From Geothermobacter ehrlichii (lineage in GTDB: Bacteria > Desulfobacterota > Desulfuromonadia > Desulfuromonadales > Geothermobacteraceae), in the NCBI RefSeq assembly GCF_008124615.1, contig NZ_VNIB01000005.1, positions 124,001-188,000 of the forward strand: a stretch of DNA of 64,000 nucleotides. Direction: 5' to 3'. The notes under the pieces were generated by a model. It was not told the origin of the DNA. It did no database searches and was given only the letters and a program-made list of their open reading frames with translations. The translations under genes and the position numbers were made by a program. Below, in pieces: positions 8,766 to 19,896 of the stretch (the stretch's first letter is position 1; the number at the start of each line of letters is the position of its first letter).

Positions 8766-9566
8766 ATGGCACCTCTTTACAGTGTCCGCATGCGGGCCAG
8801 TCGGCGGGGCGAGCACATGTCCGGCGCCGAACGCCTGGTGCGGCAGGAAGATGTCGAGACGGTCTGTCTCGAGCTGCTGCGGCGGGGACGCCGTCACAGC
8901 CGGGGGACGGCCGATGCCCTGCGCCTGGCCGTCGACCTGGTCGAAGAGGCGGAGATCGTGACCACGGCCCTGCCCGACCTGCTCACCTGGCAGGTGGCGG
9001 ACGTTGCCGCCGGCCGCCGCGCTGCCCTGTGCAGGCTGGTCGCCGCCGGCGTTCCCGAGGCGGTTGCCGGTGCGGCGATGGCGGCTCTGGCCAAGGGGGC
9101 TGCCCCCGGCGGCGGCGTCATGCGCGGCGCCATGCTGGTCGATGTGCACAGCGGCGAGAGGCTGGAGGCGGACCAGGCGCGCGGGGTTCGCGTCAGCCGC
9201 ATGGATCTGCTGCCGGAGCTGGAGGCGGAGCTGCAGCAACAGTTGGCCGCCTGCGGGCTGAACAACCGGCATGTCAGAGAGGCGCTGGTGCTGGCGGCCA
9301 AGGTGCTCTCGGCTCCGGGGCTGGTTGCCGAGCTCTGCTGGTCGGACGACCCCGACTACACCGCCGGCTATGTCGCCGCCCCCGGTTTCGGCTACCAGCG
9401 CTTTCCCCGGCTCAAGCCGGCAGGGGACCGTCGCGGGGGGAGGGCCTTTTTCGTCGACGGACGACGGACGGATGTCGAAGCGCTGATCCGCTATCTTGAA
9501 CGGACACCGGTGCTGGTGACCCGGCCGGGCCGGGTGTTGCCGGCGCGGCCCTGGCAGGAGGGATGA
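8766..9566 (+). CDS. bioW: 6-carboxyhexanoate-CoA ligase (pimeloyl-CoA synthetase)
   Basis: A 266-residue protein beginning MAPLYSVRMRASRRGEHMSG, the hallmark N-terminus of BioW, with HMSGAERL close behind and GYVAAPGFGYQRFP near the C-terminus. BioW activates free pimelate with ATP and CoA. I chose ATG 8766 because family members begin a few residues before YSVRMRAS. It is first in the bioW-bioF-bioH-bioC operon; bioF overlaps its stop. Presence together with bioC/bioH, which make pimeloyl-ACP by a different route, is unusual. Confidence 0.86.
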   Translation: MAPLYSVRMRASRRGEHMSGAERLVRQEDVETVCLELLRRGRRHSRGTADALRLAVDLVEEAEIVTTALPDLLTWQVADVAAGRRAALCRLVAAGVPEAVAGAAMAALAKGAAPGGGVMRGAMLVDVHSGERLEADQARGVRVSRMDLLPELEAELQQQLAACGLNNRHVREALVLAAKVLSAPGLVAELCWSDDPDYTAGYVAAPGFGYQRFPRLKPAGDRRGGRAFFVDGRRTDVEALIRYLERTPVLVTRPGRVLPARPWQEG

Positions 9567-10744
9567 TGGAAGACTGGCAAAAGGAACTCGACCGGCTGTC
9601 TGAGACCGGCATGCGGCGTTTTCTGCGGGTCATCGACGGCGCCCAGGGACCGCAGGTGGAGCTCGACGGTCGTCGGGTGTTGCTCCTCTGTTCCAATAAC
9701 TATCTCGGTCTGGCCGGTCACCCGGCGCTGATCGAGGCGATGGTCCGGGCGACGCGCGATTTCGGTGCCGGTTCCGGCGCCTCGCGCCTGGTGTCGGGGA
9801 CCATGCGCGCCCATGTCGAGCTCGAGGAGCGCCTGGCGGCCTTCAAGGGAACCGAGGCGGCGCTGCTGTTCAACAGCGGTTTCGCTGCCAATACCGGCAT
9901 CCTGCAGGCGCTTTTTGGTCCGGACGACCTGATCTTTTCCGACGAACTCAACCACGCCTCGATCATCGACGGCTGCCGGCTGTCCACCGCCCGGGTGCGG
10001 GTCTATCCGCACGCCGACGTGCAGGCCCTCGAGGCGATCATGCGCCAGGAGGCGCCGAAGCGCCGGGGACGCTGGCTGATCGTCACCGACGGGGTGTTCA
10101 GCATGGACGGCGACCTCGCTCCCCTGCGTGAACTGGCGGCGCTGAAGCGTCGTTTTGATGCCCTGCTGATGGTCGACGATGCCCACGGCACCGGCGTGCT
10201 CGGCGCCACGGGACGGGGGACGGCCGAAGAGCTCGGTTGCCTGCAGGAGGTCGACCTGCACATGGGAACCCTCGGCAAGGCGCTCGGCGTCTGCGGCGCC
10301 TATCTGGCCGCGTCGCGGACGGTGATCGACCTGCTGGTGAACCGCTGCCGTCCCTTCATCTATTCCACCAGCCTGCCGCCGGGTGCGGCGGCCGCGGCAC
10401 AGGCGGCGCTCGCCATCGTCGAAGGCGATGAGGGGCGGCGGTTGCGGCGGGATCTGCAACGCAAGACCGCCCTGTTCACCGCCATCCTGCGGGCGGCCGG
10501 CTGCGATCTTCTGGCGAGCAGCACCCAGATCGTGCCGGTGATCACCCGCCAGCCGGATGCGACCATGCGGGCCAGCCGGCGGCTGCTGGAAGAGGGCTAT
10601 TTCGTGCAGGGGATCCGGCCGCCGACGGTGCCCGAGGGGCTTTGCCGGTTGCGGGCCACCCTGATGGCCAGCCACGCCGACGCCGACGTCGAAAACGCCG
10701 CCCGGGCCATTGTCCGGGTTGTCGGGGACGGCGACGATGGCTGA
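9563..10744 (+). CDS. bioF: 8-amino-7-oxononanoate synthase
   Basis: PLP enzyme that condenses pimeloyl-CoA or pimeloyl-ACP with L-alanine to give KAPA. The 393-residue protein has SNNYLGL (44-50), GSGASRLVSG (70-79), DDAHGTG (205-211) and the Schiff-base lysine K239 in GTLGKALG. The start overlaps the bioW stop and GGAGG lies upstream. BioF is the point where the BioW and BioC/BioH routes would meet, so its acyl-donor preference decides which route matters. Confidence 0.95.
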   Translation: MMEDWQKELDRLSETGMRRFLRVIDGAQGPQVELDGRRVLLLCSNNYLGLAGHPALIEAMVRATRDFGAGSGASRLVSGTMRAHVELEERLAAFKGTEAALLFNSGFAANTGILQALFGPDDLIFSDELNHASIIDGCRLSTARVRVYPHADVQALEAIMRQEAPKRRGRWLIVTDGVFSMDGDLAPLRELAALKRRFDALLMVDDAHGTGVLGATGRGTAEELGCLQEVDLHMGTLGKALGVCGAYLAASRTVIDLLVNRCRPFIYSTSLPPGAAAAAQAALAIVEGDEGRRLRRDLQRKTALFTAILRAAGCDLLASSTQIVPVITRQPDATMRASRRLLEEGYFVQGIRPPTVPEGLCRLRATLMASHADADVENAARAIVRVVGDGDDG

Positions 10745-11555
10745 GATTCTGCTGCCGGACGGTCGCCGACTGGCCTACAGCCGCAGCGGCGCCGGGCGCC
10801 CCCTGGTGCTGCTGCACGGCTGGTGCATGTCGCGCGCCGTCTTCCGTGAATTTCTCGAGCGGCCGCCGGCCGGCTGCCAGGTCGTGGCCTTCGACCTGCC
10901 GGGCCATGGCGCAAGCGATCCCGCCGCGGGAGCGTCGCTGGCCGACTGGGTGCGGGATCTGGCGGCGGCCATCGAGCTTCTTCGCCTGCAGCGGCCGGTT
11001 CTCTGCGGTTGGTCGCTGGGCGGCATGCTTTGTCTGCAGCTGGCAGTACAGGCGGGGTGTTCGGCTGCGGCGCTCGTGCTGATCGGTACCACGCCCCGGT
11101 TCGTCAACGGTGACGGCTGGCAGGTCGGGGTACCGCCGGCCCGGCTCGCCGCCATGCGGCGGGATGTCCGGCGCAGCTATCGCCCGGCCATGGAGCGTTT
11201 CTACCGGATGATGTTCGCCGAAAACGAGCTTGCACCGGCCGAATACCGGCGCATCGCCCGCTTCGCCGCCGGCCCGGGCAGCCTGCCGCCGCAGCCGGTG
11301 GCCGAGGCCGGGTTGCGGATTCTGGCGCAGGACGATCTGCGCTCCCTGCTGCCGGAGGTGCGGATGCCGGTTCTGGTGCTGCATGGCCGGCAGGACGCCG
11401 TCATCCCCTTTGCCTCGGGAGAGGAGCTGGCCGCGGCGCTGCCGCAGGCCCGGCTGGTCGCCTTCGACGAAACCGGCCATGCCCCTTTCCTGTCCCGGCC
11501 TGAACAGGTTCGGCAGGAACTGGAAGGATTTCTGGCATGTCTTCCCCCGTCCTGA
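10737..11555 (+). CDS. bioH: Pimeloyl-ACP methyl ester carboxylesterase
   Basis: An alpha/beta hydrolase of 272 residues from ATG 10737, which overlaps the bioF stop. Catalytic triad: S93 in GWSLGG (91-96), D220 in GRQDAVIP, H248 in TGHAPF; the oxyanion region is LLHGWC (25-30). BioH hydrolyses the methyl ester of pimeloyl-ACP to end acyl elongation. Many hydrolases share these motifs; the position between bioF and bioC decides the call. Confidence 0.87.
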   Translation: MAEILLPDGRRLAYSRSGAGRPLVLLHGWCMSRAVFREFLERPPAGCQVVAFDLPGHGASDPAAGASLADWVRDLAAAIELLRLQRPVLCGWSLGGMLCLQLAVQAGCSAAALVLIGTTPRFVNGDGWQVGVPPARLAAMRRDVRRSYRPAMERFYRMMFAENELAPAEYRRIARFAAGPGSLPPQPVAEAGLRILAQDDLRSLLPEVRMPVLVLHGRQDAVIPFASGEELAAALPQARLVAFDETGHAPFLSRPEQVRQELEGFLACLPPS

Positions 11556-12346
11556 ACCGGCAGCTGGTTCGCCGGCATTTCAGCAGCCACGCCGCCGACT
11601 ACGACCGCTACGCCAGGGTGCAGAAGCGGGTGGTGGCCCGGCTTGGCGAACTGTTCGCCTGGCCGGCGACCTGCGGCCGGCCGGTGCTCGACGTCGGCAC
11701 CGGCACCGGCTATCTGGCCCGGCGGATTCTCGAGCGCCGGCCGGAAACGCCGCTCGTCCTCTCCGACCTCGCCCACGGCATGACCTGTTGCGCCCGGCAT
11801 AACCTGGGCGGCCTTTCCGCCGTCGACGCCGACGCGGTGGCGCTTCCCTTTGCCGATGCCGTGTTCGCCGGCGTCGTCTCGAGTTCGGTCTACCAGTGGG
11901 TCGTCCCCCTGGAGGCGGCCTTCGCCGAGGTGGAGCGGGTGCTGGAGGTGAACGGCTGGTTCGTCTTCGCCCTGTTCGGCGAAGGGTCGCTGTGCGAGCT
12001 GCGGCAGGCGCACGAGCAGGCGTCCCGCGCCTGCGGCCGTCACCGCTCGCATTTTCAGACCTTCCCCTCCGCCGGCCGGGTTGAGCAGGCCCTTGCGCGG
12101 GCGGGGCTGCGGCTCGAGCAGCTGCAGTCGGAACGGGAGGTCGAGTATCATCCTGACGTCCCCTCCCTGCTGCGCAGCCTCAAGCGCATCGGCGCCGGCA
12201 ACGCTTCGGCCAGCCGACCGCCGGGGCTGGCCTCGCGCCGGGTGATGTCCGCCATGATCGCTCTTTACGAACGCCGCTGGCGGTGTGAGAAGGGGATTCC
12301 GGCGTCCTACGAGGTGATCTACGGCATCGCACGCAAGCAGGGCTGA
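11537..12346 (+). CDS. bioC: Malonyl-ACP O-methyltransferase
   Basis: A 269-residue SAM-dependent methyltransferase. Motif I is VLDVGTGTGYLA (about residues 50-61), and the BioC-like N-terminus reads LVRRHFSSHAADYDRYARVQ; SSSVYQWV resembles the family's SNLALQW segment. It methylates malonyl-ACP so that it can be elongated by fatty acid synthase to pimeloyl-ACP methyl ester. It overlaps bioH by 19 nt, so the two are probably translationally coupled. bioA, bioD and bioB are not in the window. Confidence 0.88.
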   Translation: MSSPVLNRQLVRRHFSSHAADYDRYARVQKRVVARLGELFAWPATCGRPVLDVGTGTGYLARRILERRPETPLVLSDLAHGMTCCARHNLGGLSAVDADAVALPFADAVFAGVVSSSVYQWVVPLEAAFAEVERVLEVNGWFVFALFGEGSLCELRQAHEQASRACGRHRSHFQTFPSAGRVEQALARAGLRLEQLQSEREVEYHPDVPSLLRSLKRIGAGNASASRPPGLASRRVMSAMIALYERRWRCEKGIPASYEVIYGIARKQG

Positions 12347-12362
12347 GTCGGGCAGGGGAAGA

Positions 12363-13538
12363 TTACAGCACCTGCAGCACGGCGCACTTGAGATATTCGG
12401 TCTCGGGGCAGGAGAGCAGGACCGGATGGTCGTAGGCCTGACCGCGCATTTCGAGCAGGCGGACAGTGCGCCCGGCCTGCACCGCCGCCTTGCGCAGGGT
12501 GTCGAGAAAGACGTCGCGCTTGATGTGGTAGGAGCAGCTGCAGGTGAAGAGGTAGCCGCCCGGCTCGACCAGCCGCATGGCGCGGCGGTTAATGGTCAGA
12601 TAGCCGCGGACCGCTTCCGGCAGCTTCTTCTTGCTCTTGACAAACGCCGGCGGGTCGAGGATGACGGTGCCGAAGCGCTGTTTCGACTGGCCGAGCTGAC
12701 GCAGCAGCTCGAAGACGTCGGCGCGCTCGAAGTGGCAGATGTTGTCCTTGTAGTTGAGCCGGGCGTTCTCCTGTGACAGTTCGATCGCCTTTTGCGAGAT
12801 GTCGATGCCGAGAACGCTGCGGGCTCCGAAGCGGGCGGCGTGGACCGCCCAGCCGCCGGAGTAGCAGAACAGGTCGAGCACGTCGCGCCCCTCCACCCGG
12901 CCACGCAGGGCCTGGTGGTTTTCCTTCTGGTCGAAGAAGTGGCCCGTTTTCTGGCCTTCCATCAGGTCGATGCGAAAGCGCAGGCCATGCTCGCGAATGA
13001 CCAGGTCGGCCGGCAACTCGCCGTGCAGCAGTTCGATCTTGCGCTCCAGCCCCTCCAGCTCGCGCACCGCCACGTCGTTGCGGGCGATGATGGCGGCGGG
13101 CTCCAGCAGCTCCTGCAGCGCCTGCAGAATGATCTGGCGACGGCACTCGGTACCGAGAGTGAGAAACTGGACGGCGAGCACGTCCCCGTAGCGGTCGACT
13201 ACCAGCCCCGGCAGGTTGTCCCCTTCGCCGTGCACCAGCCGCAGGGAGGGCATCTCCCCGTAGATGGTTTCCCGGTAGTCGAGAGCGGCCTGCAGCCGCC
13301 GCCGGTAGAAGTCGACCTCGTCGATCGATTCCTGCTGGTGAGTGAGGATGCGGGCGGTGATCAGGGGGCGGGGGTTGTAGTAGGCGACGCCGAGGAACTC
13401 GCCGCGGGGAGCCAGCACTTCGACGGCATCGCCCGGTTGCGGGGAACCCTCGAGGTGCGAAACCTCGTTGCTGAAGATCCACGGATGACCGCTACGGGCG
13501 CGTCGATCGTGCCCTGGTTTCAGAATCAGCTGTTTCAT
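12363..13538 (-). CDS. Class I rRNA large-subunit methyltransferase (RlmI-like)
   Basis: A 391-residue SAM methyltransferase of the RlmI/YccW family (23S rRNA m5C). It has an N-terminal PUA domain (LKPGHDRRARSGHPWIFSNE), the central VLDLFCYSGGWAVHAA SAM-binding motif, and the catalytic LDPPAFVKSKKKL segment followed by the C-terminal CSCSYHIK. I chose ATG 13538, which overlaps the ArsR stop (ATGA), over in-frame starts inside arsR. It converges on bioC with 16 bp between stops. Confidence 0.85.
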   Translation of the reverse strand: MKQLILKPGHDRRARSGHPWIFSNEVSHLEGSPQPGDAVEVLAPRGEFLGVAYYNPRPLITARILTHQQESIDEVDFYRRRLQAALDYRETIYGEMPSLRLVHGEGDNLPGLVVDRYGDVLAVQFLTLGTECRRQIILQALQELLEPAAIIARNDVAVRELEGLERKIELLHGELPADLVIREHGLRFRIDLMEGQKTGHFFDQKENHQALRGRVEGRDVLDLFCYSGGWAVHAARFGARSVLGIDISQKAIELSQENARLNYKDNICHFERADVFELLRQLGQSKQRFGTVILDPPAFVKSKKKLPEAVRGYLTINRRAMRLVEPGGYLFTCSCSYHIKRDVFLDTLRKAAVQAGRTVRLLEMRGQAYDHPVLLSCPETEYLKCAVLQVL

Positions 13539-13837
13539 GCGCATACGGAATGATCGAACAGCGCGTCGACAATCTGTCTGGCTTCTTCGGAAACGACCCG
13601 GTAGAAAACCTCGACCCCTTCGCGGCGGCCTTCGATGATCCCCTTGTTCTTCAGTAGCGCCAGGTGCTGGGAGACGGTCGCCTGCGGCAGGCCGAGACAT
13701 TCCCAGATCTTCTTGACATTGCAGGTTTCGGTCGTCAGGCCGGCGACGATCTTCAGGCGTACCGGGTGACCGAGAACCTTGAGGATTTCCGCCTCTCTGT
13801 CGTAGCTCAGTTCCTTGTCGAAGGGCATTTTGTCCAT
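13535..13837 (-). CDS. ArsR-family transcriptional regulator
   Basis: About 100 residues with the winged helix-turn-helix of ArsR/SmtB proteins: EILKVLGHPVRLKIVAGL, then a recognition helix LGLPQATVSQHLALLKNKGI and a wing EGRREGVEVFYRV. Cys residues (TETCNVKKIWECLG) could bind metal or sense redox, but the classical ELCVCDL motif is absent. I chose ATG 13837 (AGGTGGG just upstream) over a GTG 9 nt earlier. It is co-transcribed with the RlmI-like gene, an odd pairing for which no regulatory logic is evident. Confidence 0.86.
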   Translation of the reverse strand: MDKMPFDKELSYDREAEILKVLGHPVRLKIVAGLTTETCNVKKIWECLGLPQATVSQHLALLKNKGIIEGRREGVEVFYRVVSEEARQIVDALFDHSVCA

Positions 13838-14026
13838 GGGACCCACCTGTGGAATCGGACGAAAAAAAACGTCCAGAAAAAATGGTATATATGAATTTTA
13901 ATCGTCCGCCGGTTTCAGGTCAAGCACGAAGGGTGGCGAATACGCCGCTTTTGAGACTCGACAGGCCTGCCGGCCATGAATTAGACTTGCCCGGTCGTCC
14001 AGACGTGTACTCGTGGAGATTGGTTG

Positions 14027-14965
14027 ATGCTGATTCCCATTGTGGTGTTTGTCGCCGGTCTGCTGCTGCTTTTTTTCGGGGCCGAATCCCTTGTTTCCGG
14101 CAGTTCGAGGCTGGCCCTGAGTTTCGGCGTCAGGCCCCTGGTCATCGGCATGACCGTGGTCGCCTTCGCCACCAGCATGCCGGAGATGATCGTTTCGCTG
14201 GTCGCCGCCTTCCGCGGCTCGGCCGACCTTGCCGCCGGCAATATCGTCGGTTCCAACATTGCCAACATCGGCCTGATTCTCGGCTGTGCCGCCCTGCTCA
14301 GCCCGCTGGCGGTCGGCCGGGGAACCCTGCGTCGCGAGCTGCCGTTTCTGCTGGGCGTTTCGCTGCTTTTCGTCCTGCTCTGCTTCGACGGGGAACTCGG
14401 GTTTTTCGACGGCCTGGTTCAGCTGGTGCTGCTGCTGCTCTTTCTGGGCTACTGTCTGCGCGATACCCGCCGGCAGTGGCGTCTCGACGAGGAGACGCAA
14501 CAGCGGCGGGAGCTGCGCGCACGGCGCGGTCGGGACCTGCTGCTGGTGCTGCTCGGCATCGGCGGGCTGGCCGTCGGCGCCGAAATGATGGTCAGGTCGG
14601 CGGTGACCATGGCCCGGCAGTTCGGGATTTCCGAACTGGTTATCGGCGCCAGCGTGGTGGCTGTCGGCACCAGCCTGCCCGAGCTGGCGGCGTCGGTGGT
14701 TAGCGCCTGGAAGGGGGAGATGGACATCTCCATCGGCAATGTCATCGGCAGCAACATCTTCAACCTGCTCTTCGTGCTCGGTATCTGCCCCATGCTCGCT
14801 CCCCTGGCCATCGATCCCTCGCTGCTCAGGGTGCAGGTCCCGGTCATGCTCGTCTTCACCGTCGGTCTCTGGGGTCTCTCCCTGGGCGGTCGCATCGGCC
14901 GGCGCAAGGGTGTGCTGCTTTTGATCTGTTATGCTCTGTTCATAACCCATCTCTTTCGGAGCTGA
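14027..14965 (+). CDS. Calcium/sodium antiporter of the CaCA superfamily (YrbG-like)
   Basis: About 312 residues, ten predicted membrane helices, and two alpha repeats that mark CaCA exchangers: FATSMPEMIVSLVAA with GNIVGSNIANIGLIL in the first half and VGTSLPELAASVVSA with GNVIGSNIFNLLFVLG in the second. The paired acidic residues bind the exchanged cation. I chose ATG 14027 (GGAG 8 nt upstream) over an in-frame TTG one codon earlier. A DUF3108 protein starts 2 nt after the stop, so they share a transcript. Confidence 0.9.
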   Translation: MLIPIVVFVAGLLLLFFGAESLVSGSSRLALSFGVRPLVIGMTVVAFATSMPEMIVSLVAAFRGSADLAAGNIVGSNIANIGLILGCAALLSPLAVGRGTLRRELPFLLGVSLLFVLLCFDGELGFFDGLVQLVLLLLFLGYCLRDTRRQWRLDEETQQRRELRARRGRDLLLVLLGIGGLAVGAEMMVRSAVTMARQFGISELVIGASVVAVGTSLPELAASVVSAWKGEMDISIGNVIGSNIFNLLFVLGICPMLAPLAIDPSLLRVQVPVMLVFTVGLWGLSLGGRIGRRKGVLLLICYALFITHLFRS

Positions 14966-14967
14966 GT

Positions 14968-15807
14968 ATGCGCCGTCTGTTGCCGTTGCTGCTTCTGCTG
15001 CTACTGTCGTCTCCGGTCGCTGCCGCCGGTGATCCCGCGGCCGGCAACCCCGTCGCCGGTACGGCGGAGCTGCCCCCCTCCATCGCCGGGCTGCCGGGCC
15101 GCACCTATCACTACGACATTGCCTTTCTCTGGTTTCGCCGGCTGGCCAGGGGAGAGTTCTACCTCGCCCCGGGCGACACTCCGGGCATCTGGCGCGCCGT
15201 GCTCGACGCCCGGACTCTGGGCATCGCCGCCTGGCTTACCCGGGACCGGGAGCAGAAGTACGAGTCGCTCATGCGGCTCGACGGGCAGGGACGGCTGCAC
15301 ACCATCTGGCACTCATCGACCATCTACAAGGGCAAGGGTGAGAAGCGTCGCGGCCGTACCAAGGTCTATCACTACGATCACGAGGCGAGGCAGGTCCGGG
15401 TCACCGTCGAACGGAACGGTATGGTGACCGAAGGCGATCCCATGCCAATGCCGGACGGGAAGGAACCGGTCGACGTGCTGACCGCCTTTTTCAACTTCCG
15501 GGCCGGTGTCTACGGCCCGCTGGAGGTTGGACGACGGGTGGTGGTGCCGACTTTCAGTCGCAAGGGGCCGTCCGATATCGTCATCGACATCCTGCCGCGC
15601 AGTGACTGGCCTTCAGGCTACCGTCCCGAGGGAGATGTTCTGTTCTGCCGGGTGACGCTCGACCAGGAGGTCTTCAATACCGGCGGCGGCCATGTCTACG
15701 TCTGGCTCGACCGGCGCGGCATGCCGCTTGGCGGTGTGGTGGAGAATGTTCTGGGCATGGGAGACGTGCGCGGCACGAAAGTGAGGGAGGTTGTGAATGG
15801 AGAATGA
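14968..15807 (+). CDS. DUF3108 domain periplasmic protein
   Basis: A 279-residue secreted protein with a Leu-rich signal peptide (MRRLLPLLLLLLLSS, cleavage near AAAG). The mature part resembles DUF3108: YHYDIAFLWFRRLARGEFYL early, then KYESLMRLD and VDVLTAFFNFRAGVYGPL. DUF3108 proteins are thought to be periplasmic or envelope proteins of unknown role. It sits between the antiporter and the pyrophosphatase, with which it overlaps by 11 nt. Confidence 0.76.
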   Translation: MRRLLPLLLLLLLSSPVAAAGDPAAGNPVAGTAELPPSIAGLPGRTYHYDIAFLWFRRLARGEFYLAPGDTPGIWRAVLDARTLGIAAWLTRDREQKYESLMRLDGQGRLHTIWHSSTIYKGKGEKRRGRTKVYHYDHEARQVRVTVERNGMVTEGDPMPMPDGKEPVDVLTAFFNFRAGVYGPLEVGRRVVVPTFSRKGPSDIVIDILPRSDWPSGYRPEGDVLFCRVTLDQEVFNTGGGHVYVWLDRRGMPLGGVVENVLGMGDVRGTKVREVVNGE

Positions 15808-17446
15808 GCGGGTCTTTGTCATCGGACACCGCAATCCGGACACCGATTCGGTCTGCAGCGCCATGGCCTACGCCAGGCTGCTGCAACGCCAGGGCAGGGA
15901 GAACGTGCAGGCGGCCCGGGCCGGGCACCTGAACAGGCAGACCGAGTTCGTGCTGGAGGAGCTGTCGCTGCCGCTGCCGCTCCTGCTCGGCGATGTCTAC
16001 CCGCGGGTCGGCGATGTGATCGGGACGCATGTCATCACCATCGATCGCGACGAGCCCCTGTCGCGGGCGATGGAGCTGTTCCATCTGCACAGCATCCGCC
16101 AGCTGCCGGTGGTCGATGGCGCGCGAAGGCCGTTGGGGCTGCTGGTGCTCAAGCGGATTACCGAGCGTTTTCTGGTGCCGCGACGCGAGGCCGAGATCCG
16201 GCGGGTCCGCACCTCGCCGGACACCCTGGCGAGCTGCCTGCGGGCGCGCAAGGTCTGCTGCTTCGAGAGCGGCAGCATCGAGGAGCTCGATCTCTATGTC
16301 GGGGCCATGTCGGCGCGGACTTTTGCCGACAAGATGCAGTGTCAGGACCCGCGGCGGATGATCCTGGTCACCGGCGATCGCCCCGACATTCAGCGGCAGG
16401 CGGTCGAGGCCGGCGTTCGGGTGCTGGTCATCACCGGCGACCTGCCGGTTGACGAGGCCATTCTGGCGATGGCGCGCGAGCGGCAGGTGAGCGTCCTTTC
16501 GACCTCTTTCGATACCGCCACCAGCGCCTGGCTGACGCGGCTGGCGACGCCGGTGGGAGAGCTGGTGGGCGAGGAATGTCTGCTGGTCGGCCGGGACGAG
16601 CGGGTCGACGAGGCACGGCTGAAACTGATGCACGGCCGGGATCCGGGGGCGGTGGTGGTCGATGTCGATGGCCTGGTCTGCGGCATTCTCACCAAGAGCA
16701 ACCTGCTGCAGCCGTCGCCGCTGAAACTGATCCTCGTCGATCACAACGAACTCGCCCAGGCGGTTCCGGGTGCGGACAGGGTCGAGATTCTCGAGGTCAT
16801 CGATCATCACCGGCTGGGCAATTTTCACACCGATCAGCCGATCCGTTTCGTCAATCAGCCTCTGGGCAGCACCTGCACCGTGGTGGCGACCCTCTACCGC
16901 CAGGCCGGCATCGACCCGGAACCGGTCTACGCCGCACTCATGCTGGCCGGTCTGATGTCCGACACGGTGATGCTCAAGTCGCCCACGACCACGCCGACCG
17001 ACCGGGAGTATGCCGAGTGGCTGAGCGCCCTGAGCGGTTACGACTGGAACGATTTCGGCCGTCGCATGTTCCAGGCGGGCAGTTCGCTGGCCGGATTCGC
17101 CAGTTGCGAGGAACTCGTGCTCTCCGACTTCAAGGAATTCGCCGCCGGCGAGCAGCGCTTCGGCATCGGCCAGGTGGAAGTGGTCAGCTTTCAGGAATTT
17201 TACGACCTGAAGCAGGAGATCGAAGAGGCCCTGGCGCGGCTGCGGGGTGAAAAGGGGCTGGAGATGATCGGACTGCTGGTGACCGATATCGTCAACGGCA
17301 CCAGTCTGCTGCTCGCTCTCGGCAGCCGGGAGCTGCCCTACATCATCGGTTATCCCCACCTCGGCGACAACCTCTACGAGCTGAAGAACGTCCTTTCCCG
17401 CAAGAAGCAGCTGGTCCCCCACCTGCTGAAGGTGCTGCAGGGCTGA
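15797..17446 (+). CDS. Family II manganese-dependent inorganic pyrophosphatase with CBS/DRTGG insert
   Basis: A 549-residue DHH enzyme. N-terminal GHRNPDTDS (10-18) and the DHH motif (D336-H337-H338) bind the Mn centre that hydrolyses pyrophosphate; the C-terminal DHHA2 region follows. Between the DHH parts sits a regulatory insert: one CBS motif (MELFHLHSIRQLPVVDG), a DRTGG-like stretch (near residues 180-245) and a second CBS motif (DPGAVVVDVDGLVCGIL). Such inserts bind adenine nucleotides and tune activity in family members. Its stop is 4 bp from the convergent DUF255 gene. Confidence 0.88.
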   Translation: MENERVFVIGHRNPDTDSVCSAMAYARLLQRQGRENVQAARAGHLNRQTEFVLEELSLPLPLLLGDVYPRVGDVIGTHVITIDRDEPLSRAMELFHLHSIRQLPVVDGARRPLGLLVLKRITERFLVPRREAEIRRVRTSPDTLASCLRARKVCCFESGSIEELDLYVGAMSARTFADKMQCQDPRRMILVTGDRPDIQRQAVEAGVRVLVITGDLPVDEAILAMARERQVSVLSTSFDTATSAWLTRLATPVGELVGEECLLVGRDERVDEARLKLMHGRDPGAVVVDVDGLVCGILTKSNLLQPSPLKLILVDHNELAQAVPGADRVEILEVIDHHRLGNFHTDQPIRFVNQPLGSTCTVVATLYRQAGIDPEPVYAALMLAGLMSDTVMLKSPTTTPTDREYAEWLSALSGYDWNDFGRRMFQAGSSLAGFASCEELVLSDFKEFAAGEQRFGIGQVEVVSFQEFYDLKQEIEEALARLRGEKGLEMIGLLVTDIVNGTSLLLALGSRELPYIIGYPHLGDNLYELKNVLSRKKQLVPHLLKVLQG

Positions 17447-17450
17447 GCCG

Positions 17451-19577
<2,127 letters not shown>

Positions 19578-19583
19578 GCCGTC

Positions 19584-19589
19584 ATTATA
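19584..19589 (-). promoter_or_regulatory. -10 element of the DUF255 gene, candidate leaderless start
   Basis: TATAAT on the minus strand ends 6 nt before the ATG at 19577, so the predicted transcription start coincides with the start codon. No good -35 hexamer is seen at 16-18 bp. Confidence 0.4.
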
Positions 19590-19772
19590 ACCTGAATCAA
19601 CAAGTTCATGCCGGATGGAGAGCGCTAGGTGCTTGCCTGAAAGCGTTTTTCAGAAATCGCAAGGCGCACTCACAGGTTTGCCGGTGATTTTTGGGAAGCG
19701 CAGGCAGGTCAATTGAGGTGTGTTATCCGCTGCTGATGAGCTCACTGATCCAAGTGTAACAGATCGGCGGGC

Positions 19773-19843
19773 AAAAAAGGGCCCCGTGAAGGAGAGGGAT
19801 CACGGGGCCAATGCTCTTCAGCGCAGGGCTGAAGATCCGATTG
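19773..19843 (-). ncRNA. Candidate small RNA A (about 71 nt) of a tandem pair
   Basis: The minus strand shows a weak promoter (-35 TTGCGC 19873-19878, 17 bp, -10 TAAGGT 19850-19855) giving a start near 19843. The transcript would fold a first hairpin (8-bp arms 19815-19822 and 19828-19835) and a strong intrinsic terminator (10-bp arms 19780-19789 and 19800-19809, then six U from 19778 to 19773). The terminator loop reads UCCCUCUCCU. No open reading frame with a ribosome site lies inside. A dyad (CGAAAAGC/GCTTTTCG, 19857-19864 and 19881-19888) spans the promoter and could be an operator. Promoter and start are inference; the terminator is directly visible. Confidence 0.4.
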
Positions 19844-19896
19844 CGTGTAACCTTAGCGAAAAGCCGTCGCAGGCGCAACAGCTTTTCGGGGTGTCT

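Noticed and set aside
19600-19720. c-di-GMP (GEMM) riboswitch near the cytochrome gene, common in Geobacter
   Set aside because: The conserved GEMM core was not found on either strand, and the region is downstream of, not in front of, the cytochrome.
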